The position numbers were made by a program, and so were the translations under genes. The notes beneath the pieces were generated by a model. The model ran no database searches, was not told the DNA's origin, and saw nothing but the letters and a program-made list of their open reading frames with translations. Below are positions 59,249 through 64,000 of a stretch of DNA of 64,000 bases, piece after piece. This DNA is from Bhargavaea beijingensis (lineage in GTDB: Bacteria > Bacillota > Bacilli > Bacillales_A > Planococcaceae). How positions within the stretch are numbered: position 1 is the first letter of the stretch; each line of letters opens with the position of its first letter. The stretch spans positions 1 through 64,000 of the forward strand of contig NZ_FNAR01000003.1 of assembly GCF_900101985.1 (NCBI RefSeq), read 5' to 3'.

Positions 59249-60310
59249 TTGAACAGATTCTGGAGTGAAATGGCCCGGCGGACGGAACCATACGTACCCG
59301 GTGAACAGCTGAACCGGGCGGGGATCATCAAGCTGAACACGAACGAAAATCCATATCCGCCGGCGCCGTGCGTCACGGAGGCGATTCTGGAAGCGGCGCA
59401 GGGTCTTCGTCTGTATCCGTCTCCTACTGCCGATTCTTTGAGGCGGGCCATCGCGGATACCGAAGGGCTTGGACCGGAACAGGTCTTTACGGCAAACGGA
59501 TCCGATGAAGTGCTGGCATTTTCCTTTATGGCCTTTTTCGGCCCCGGAAAAGCGATCCGATTCCCGGATGTGAGTTATAGCTTCTACCCGGTCTATTCCA
59601 ACCTGTTCGGGGTTCCTTTTAAGGAAGTGCCGCTCCGGGATGATTTCTCTTTGGACATCGAAGACTTCTCGGGAGCCGGCGGTGTCATTTTGCCGAATCC
59701 CAATGCGCCGACCGGCATTTATGAGCCTCTTGACGGCATCCGGCGCATCCTCGAAGGCAATCCCGATTGCGTCGTCATCATTGATGAAGCGTATATCGAC
59801 TTTGCCGGACCGTCTGCCGCGACATTAATCAGCGAATTTGATAACCTTCTCGTCGTCCGGACAACCTCCAAGTCCAGGTCGCTTGCCGGACTCCGTGTCG
59901 GCTATGCACTCGGCCATCCCGGGCTGATCGAAGGGCTCGTCCGCATCAAGGACTCGTTTAATTCCTATACGACTGACCGGCTTGCGCAGGCAGGCGCAGA
60001 GGCAGCGTTCCGGGATATGGCTTACTTCGAGGAAACAACAGCGAAAATTGTTGCGACCCGCGGCCGCTCCGCGATGCGCCTGGCCGAGCTCGGGTTCACC
60101 GTCCTCCCGTCATCAGCGAACTTCCTGTTCTGCACACATCCGCAGACGGATGCCGGAACGTTATACGAAGAACTCAAATCCCGCAATATCCTTGTCCGTC
60201 ACTTTGGTAAGCCGAGAATCAAAGATTTTCTCCGGATTACGGTCGGGACCGATGAAGAGATGGACAAGTTGTTTGGTGCGTTGGAAGAGATTTTAAATGA
60301 CTTTAAATGA
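59249..60310 (+). CDS. hisC: Histidinol-phosphate aminotransferase HisC
   Basis: A 353-residue PLP aminotransferase of fold type I. Landmarks are LNTNENPYPPAP (about 25), FTANGSDEVLAF (about 78), PNPNAPTG (about 150), DEAYIDFAG (about 178) and the PLP lysine in RTTSKSRSLAGLRVGYALG (about 209). It makes histidinol phosphate from imidazole acetol phosphate; it may also serve aromatic amino acids as in Bacillus. The start is TTG, eight bases after GGGAG. Confidence 0.93.
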   Translation: MNRFWSEMARRTEPYVPGEQLNRAGIIKLNTNENPYPPAPCVTEAILEAAQGLRLYPSPTADSLRRAIADTEGLGPEQVFTANGSDEVLAFSFMAFFGPGKAIRFPDVSYSFYPVYSNLFGVPFKEVPLRDDFSLDIEDFSGAGGVILPNPNAPTGIYEPLDGIRRILEGNPDCVVIIDEAYIDFAGPSAATLISEFDNLLVVRTTSKSRSLAGLRVGYALGHPGLIEGLVRIKDSFNSYTTDRLAQAGAEAAFRDMAYFEETTAKIVATRGRSAMRLAELGFTVLPSSANFLFCTHPQTDAGTLYEELKSRNILVRHFGKPRIKDFLRITVGTDEEMDKLFGALEEILNDFK

Positions 60311-60313
60311 TAG

Positions 60314-60350
60314 ACAAACGGCAAGGCCAGGCTGGCCTTGCCGTTTGTTT
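60314..60350. terminator. Bidirectional terminator between hisC and hisJ
   Basis: A perfect 16-bp stem (60314-60329 with 60333-60348) around GGC, followed by TT. It serves both convergent genes. Confidence 0.92.
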
Positions 60351-60357
60351 TGTCCGT

Positions 60358-61140
60358 TTATACGAATCCGCTTCCCACATCCTTCGGAGAATGAGCATCG
60401 GAGCCGGTCTGCAGCTTCATCCCTATACGCTTCGCCTCCTCCACCATCCACGGTTCCGGATACGCCTCCCGGTAGTCCGGTTTCCTGAGCCCCGCGTGAT
60501 TGAAATCGAGCACATACCCGCTTGCGGCCGCTTTTTCGAGGATGCCCTTCCAGTTGATCGGATCTTCCTCCGGTTGGATTCGCTTCCGGAATTTGTGGAT
60601 CAGGTTAATATGCCCGAGCACCGGCGGGTTCACCTTGCCGAACGGCTTTCCCGCGACCATCTCCATGGTCTTGCCGTAAGTTTCGTACAGATGTTCGATG
60701 CCTGCTTCCTTCGCCTTCTCCACAAAAGAATCTGCACTATAGTCGAGGCAGAACCAGCTGCCGTCTGCCTTGATGAAATGCACGCTTAGGATGGAATGCA
60801 TGGCGGCTTCCCTGTGTTCTTCGAGGAAGCGCCGGGTTTCGTCCTCGAACCCTTCTATATAATCCACCTCAAACCCACAGCGCACATCCACCCGTCCGGC
60901 ATATTTATTCCGGAGCCGTTCGCCTTCCTCAAGATAAGCGGCAACATCTTCCGGCCTCATCGCGCTGTCTTTTTCCGGAACCGGATCTGTGAATCCCCCA
61001 GGAAGCGGGGCATGCTCGGTGAACACGAGAACACTAATCCCCCTCCGTTCCGCCTCTTTCACGTACGCCTCCATCGCCTCGCCCGTGCCATGCGGGCAGT
61101 ACGGCGAATGGACATGTCCGTCGATGATTGTCATATTCAT
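60358..61140 (-). CDS. hisJ: Histidinol-phosphatase HisJ (PHP family)
   Basis: A 260-residue PHP-domain phosphatase. Metal ligands are in DGHVHSPYCPHG (about 7-18), FTEHAPLP (about 40), EVDYIEGFE (about 92), SVHFIKADGSWF (about 118), and GSDAHSPKDVG near the end (about 247). It dephosphorylates histidinol phosphate. It is convergent with hisC and divergent from hisZGD, so the histidine genes here form three units. Confidence 0.92.
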   Translation of the reverse strand: MNMTIIDGHVHSPYCPHGTGEAMEAYVKEAERRGISVLVFTEHAPLPGGFTDPVPEKDSAMRPEDVAAYLEEGERLRNKYAGRVDVRCGFEVDYIEGFEDETRRFLEEHREAAMHSILSVHFIKADGSWFCLDYSADSFVEKAKEAGIEHLYETYGKTMEMVAGKPFGKVNPPVLGHINLIHKFRKRIQPEEDPINWKGILEKAAASGYVLDFNHAGLRKPDYREAYPEPWMVEEAKRIGMKLQTGSDAHSPKDVGSGFV

Positions 61141-61147
61141 CCCCCTA

Positions 61148-61207
61148 TTGCAATTCTGAATTCTCTATGCTATTATTTCACCTATCTACTACTTTATCAT
61201 GATAAAG
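61148..61207 (+). promoter_or_regulatory. hisZ promoter and palindromic operator
   Basis: TTGCAA (61148-61153), a 17-base spacer and TATTAT (61171-61176) form a sigma-A promoter. CTTTATCATGATAAAG (61192-61207), a perfect 16-bp palindrome, lies just after the expected transcription start; its core TTATCATGATAA is identical to the palindrome on the hutU promoter. Confidence 0.7.
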
Positions 61208-61232
61208 CAATGAAGTGAAGAGGTGTCCACGA

Positions 61233-62060
61233 ATGACTTCTTTTATCTATAATCCCGCTCTGATCCGCCAAAAGCAGTTGGAAGTCGAGTTCCTGTCGTT
61301 TTTCCATGGACACGGCTTTGACATCATCGACCTGCCTGTCGTCGAAACGTTCGACTGGCCCGGCATGACGGAAGACGATCTCCGCCTCATGCCCCAGCGC
61401 GAGTCCTGGGTCCAGAATGGAACTGTCCATGCCCTGCGCCACGACTGGACCAATGCGATCGTGCGCTATCTCCATAAGTACAAAATCGAAGCGGAGCGGG
61501 CGGTCTACTCCGGTCCCGTGTTCCACTCCGGTTCTGAAACCCGCCAGCTCGGGATGGAAGTTTTCTCGGAAAGTACTAGCCGCCAGACAGAGGCACTGTC
61601 GCTTATGATCGGTTTCATGGATGAGCAGATGAATGATCGCCCGAGGACTGCCGTCATCAGCCACTACGCCTTGCTCCCGATGATTCTCGGCGAGGAGAAA
61701 GTCGCAGACCCGGCAATTCGCCGTGCACTGTCCCAGCGGAGCACATCAGCCTTGCGCCAGCTGCTCGGAGACCATCCGCTGCTCGACCTCATAGGCGACC
61801 AGCCGGAATCTCAGGTCCATAAGCTCCGCTCGGCCTTCCCGGAAATCCGGGGAGTACTGGGCGAGCTGACCGGCTGGGAGGAAACTCTCCGCGAAGCCGG
61901 TGTCGAGGCGGTCTATCCCGACATCACCGCCCTTCCATCGCAATCTTACTATGACGGCGTGTTCATCCGCCTTTACGGCTCCGGACGGACGACACCGATT
62001 GCATCCGGCGGCCAGTACACCGCCCGCTCGAAAGCATTCGGCATGGGGATTTTCTATTAG
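61233..62060 (+). CDS. hisZ: ATP phosphoribosyltransferase regulatory subunit HisZ, short form
   Basis: A 275-residue protein of the HisRS-like HisZ family, needed with short HisG. Typical motifs are FLSFFHGHGFDIIDLPVVET (about 20), RHDWTNAIVRYL (about 74), YSGPVFHSG (about 97), GMEVFSES (about 112) and the late GGQYTARSKAFGMGIF. It is over 100 residues shorter than the ~390-residue B. subtilis HisZ. Synthetase motif positions seem kept, so the loss is in the middle/C-terminal parts. AGAGGTG precedes the ATG at 61233. Confidence 0.88.
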   Translation: MTSFIYNPALIRQKQLEVEFLSFFHGHGFDIIDLPVVETFDWPGMTEDDLRLMPQRESWVQNGTVHALRHDWTNAIVRYLHKYKIEAERAVYSGPVFHSGSETRQLGMEVFSESTSRQTEALSLMIGFMDEQMNDRPRTAVISHYALLPMILGEEKVADPAIRRALSQRSTSALRQLLGDHPLLDLIGDQPESQVHKLRSAFPEIRGVLGELTGWEETLREAGVEAVYPDITALPSQSYYDGVFIRLYGSGRTTPIASGGQYTARSKAFGMGIFY

Positions 62061-62161
62061 GAGCACGACATTCCGATTCTGTTGTTCTAAGCAAGAAGCA
62101 GTTCCGGTCTCTTGACATGAATGCCATTCGCATCACCATTGCACAAATAAAGGATGATTCC

Positions 62162-62764
62162 ATGATTACCATTGCACTCTCAAAAGGCCGTCAGCTAAAG
62201 GATTTCCTCGATTACCTGGACGAAAACGGCCACCCGCGCTGGCACGGCGCGCTAAAAGCGGCACAGAGAGAACTGCTCGTTGAGACAAGCGGCATCCGCT
62301 TTCTCCTCGTCAAGGGAGATGACGTGCCGACCTATGTCGAGGAAGGCATCGCCGATCTCGGCATCACCGGAAGCGACATCCTCGCCGAGTATGACGCGGA
62401 CGTGAACGAGCTGCTGGAGCTGCCGTTCGGCTACTGCCACTTCGCTCTCGCTTCGAAAGAAGAACGCCCCGAATACGGGACGATTGCCACCAAATATGTG
62501 AACTACTCCCGCTCCGTCTTCGAGCGGTCCGAAAAACCCGTGAAGATCATCAAGTTGAACGGATCCGTCGAACTCGCAGCAGTGATCGGCATGGCCGACG
62601 CCATCGTCGACATTGTCCAGTCGGGTGAAACACTTCGTATGAACGGTCTCAAAGAACGGATCCGGCTTGACGAAATCAGCGCACGGCTGATTGCGAACAA
62701 GCACGCGTTCTTTACAAAATCGGCGGAAATCCGCTCATTCATGAACGAATTGAAGGTGAACTGA
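62162..62764 (+). CDS. hisG: ATP phosphoribosyltransferase HisG, short form
   Basis: A 200-residue short-form HisG, first enzyme of histidine synthesis, which works only with HisZ. Landmarks are TIALSKGRQL at the N-terminus, DVPTYVEEGIADLGITGSD (about 57-75) and the PRPP-binding AIVDIVQSGETLRMNGL (about 147-163). AAAGGA before the ATG at 62162 is preferred to an ATG at 62117. The last codon is followed directly by the hisD start. Confidence 0.94.
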   Translation: MITIALSKGRQLKDFLDYLDENGHPRWHGALKAAQRELLVETSGIRFLLVKGDDVPTYVEEGIADLGITGSDILAEYDADVNELLELPFGYCHFALASKEERPEYGTIATKYVNYSRSVFERSEKPVKIIKLNGSVELAAVIGMADAIVDIVQSGETLRMNGLKERIRLDEISARLIANKHAFFTKSAEIRSFMNELKVN

Positions 62765-64000
62765 ATGCAGACCGCAACACAATTCAAACAATCCTACCGC
62801 CCTGCCGGACAGGACGGCTATGACATTTCCGGCCGCGTCCTGGACATCATCCGGGACGTCCGGCAAAACGGCGACAAGGCACTTTCCCGTTACACGAAAC
62901 AGTTTGACGGTGAAGATGCGGAAGTCCGTGAAATCCCGGCCGATGAACTTAAAGCCGCATTTGAGGCAATTTCGGAAGAGCTCCGGGAGGCCCTCATTAC
63001 CGCCAAGAAAAACATCGAAGCGTATCAGACAAAAATCAAGTGGCAACCGGCCGAACCCAAGGGCTTTTATTCCGTGTTCCATCCGATCGGCCGGGTCGGC
63101 ATCTATGTGCCCGGCGGCAAGGCGAACTATCCGTCGACAGTCCTCATGACGGCAATCCCCGCGAAAGTCGCAGGCGTCAGGAGCATCACCGTCGTCACCC
63201 CGCCCCCGGGCAACCCGGCGACATTGGCCGCGTGCCACCTTTGCGGCATCGACCATGTGTATACGGTCGGCGGCGTCCAGGGAATCGCAGCCCTCGCGTA
63301 CGGAACGGAAACGATCGGGCTGGTCGATAAGATCTGCGGGCCCGGAAATGCGTACGTTGCAATGGCGAAAAAGCTTGTCTACGGAGACGTCGGCATTGAT
63401 TCTGTCGCGGGCCCGAGTGAGCTCGCAATCGTTGTGGACAAATCGTCGAATGCTGAATGGGCGGCGCTCGACATTCTCGCGCAGGCCGAACACGACGAGC
63501 AGGCACGCACCTATCTGATTTCACTGGACCGTGAAAAACTCGAGGAAGTCGGACGGCTCGCTATTCAATTCGCTGAAGATGCTCCGCGGAGCGAAATCAT
63601 CAAAAAGAGCCTTGCTGACAATCACTGGGCGATCCTTGCTGAAGACCGCAAAGAAGCGGTGGAACTTCTTAACTTCATTGCACCGGAGCACGCAGCCGTG
63701 CAGACGGAAGATGCCGACAGTTATGCCGAAGATGTGACCAATGCCGGCGCCCTCTTTATCGGCGGGTATTCACCGGAAGCGGTCGGCGACTATTCCGCCG
63801 GCCCAAGCCATGTGCTCCCGACCGGCGGCAACGCACGCTTTCAGTCGGGCCTGTCCGTGAACGATTTCCTGACGGCAAATGCGGTCATCCGCGTCGGTCC
63901 GGATGACTATCGCCGCTACGCCGAGGCAGGAATCCCGATAGCCAAAGCCGAAGAGCTGTATGCACACGCGGCTTCGATGGAAGCCCGTCTGAATGGAGGA
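62765..64000 (+). CDS. hisD: Histidinol dehydrogenase HisD (partial, runs off window)
   Basis: The first 412 codons are present without a stop; the family is about 430 residues, so only the end is missing. Landmarks are PIGRVGIYVPGGKANYPST (about 108), ICGPGNAYVAMAKKLV (about 195), SVAGPSELAIVVD (about 218), zinc ligands in AQAEHDEQAR (about 243) and GPSHVLPTGGNARF (about 345). It oxidises histidinol to histidine. The ATG begins on the base after the hisG stop. Further his genes probably follow outside the window. Confidence 0.95.
   Translation, partial: MQTATQFKQSYRPAGQDGYDISGRVLDIIRDVRQNGDKALSRYTKQFDGEDAEVREIPADELKAAFEAISEELREALITAKKNIEAYQTKIKWQPAEPKGFYSVFHPIGRVGIYVPGGKANYPSTVLMTAIPAKVAGVRSITVVTPPPGNPATLAACHLCGIDHVYTVGGVQGIAALAYGTETIGLVDKICGPGNAYVAMAKKLVYGDVGIDSVAGPSELAIVVDKSSNAEWAALDILAQAEHDEQARTYLISLDREKLEEVGRLAIQFAEDAPRSEIIKKSLADNHWAILAEDRKEAVELLNFIAPEHAAVQTEDADSYAEDVTNAGALFIGGYSPEAVGDYSAGPSHVLPTGGNARFQSGLSVNDFLTANAVIRVGPDDYRRYAEAGIPIAKAEELYAHAASMEARLNGG

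Noticed and set aside
1-64000. CRISPR arrays, tRNA or rRNA genes, prophage
   Set aside because: No regularly spaced direct repeats, cloverleaf sequences, rRNA stretches or phage structural genes were noticed on either strand.

Overview
The window looks like chromosomal DNA of a low-copy-repeat, moderately GC-rich Bacillota of the order Bacillales, most plausibly a Planococcaceae/Caryophanaceae-type bacterium. This rests on gene content (Sda, TagGH, LrgAB, a T7SSb locus in the Bacillus yuk/yue order, YflT- and YjlB-like proteins, sigma-B-type promoters, strong AGGAGG ribosome binding sites, frequent TTG/GTG starts). Genus is inference only. No rRNA, tRNA or CRISPR array was seen.

Layout. 0-5.7 kb: housekeeping genes (DUF819 membrane protein, SCP2 protein, HAD-IB phosphatase), then a leftward cluster of GTP cyclohydrolase II, RibD and a HAD nucleotidase, divergent from an XRE-cupin regulator. 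5.8-27.4 kb: a large leftward type VII secretion (T7SSb) island. Read in the direction of transcription it holds a DUF1672 lipoprotein and a lipase-like protein resembling the S. aureus TilA/TslA immunity-toxin pair, an IS3 remnant, the secretion core esxA-esaB-essB-essC-esaA-essA, two small helical partners (DUF5082, DUF5344), an LXG toxin with a glycine-rich hydrophobic C-terminus, and a tail with four copies (one broken) of a six-helix membrane protein family plus two DUF5085-like proteins and one unknown. 27.9-31.3 kb: an AgcS symporter, a stress-type PPOX protein and a GTPase. 31.4-36 kb: divergent wall teichoic acid genes (tagH, tagG, a glycerophosphotransferase; tagD and a second glycerophosphotransferase). 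36-43.2 kb: a hypothetical, a YjlB-like cupin, a sigma-70-like factor, YflT, an HD protein, gdhA, proline dehydrogenase, an M20 peptidase. 43.3-43.7 kb: sda behind a DnaA-box cluster. 43.9-46.9 kb: hutU-hutI. 47-59 kb: DUF2207 protein, a low-GC acyltransferase, lrgAB, an atypical SDR, an NCS1 permease, a YwcA-like symporter with its DUF485 partner, DUF3243, DinB, pcp, a thioesterase, a hydratase-like protein and a lipoprotein. 59.2-64 kb: histidine biosynthesis, hisC, hisJ (opposite strand), hisZ-hisG-hisD (hisD runs off the window).

How the parts work together. The T7SS core would export the LXG toxin (with its helical partners) and perhaps the lipase-like protein; the lipoprotein and the array of membrane proteins are the obvious immunity candidates. 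The ribA-ribD-phosphatase cluster would carry GTP to 5-amino-6-ribitylaminouracil without the later riboflavin genes. A shared palindrome (core TTATCATGATAA) sits on the hutU promoter and in front of hisZGD, with a degenerate copy on the hisC promoter, suggesting one histidine-responsive regulator. Functions are assigned from sequence reading alone; no database search was possible.
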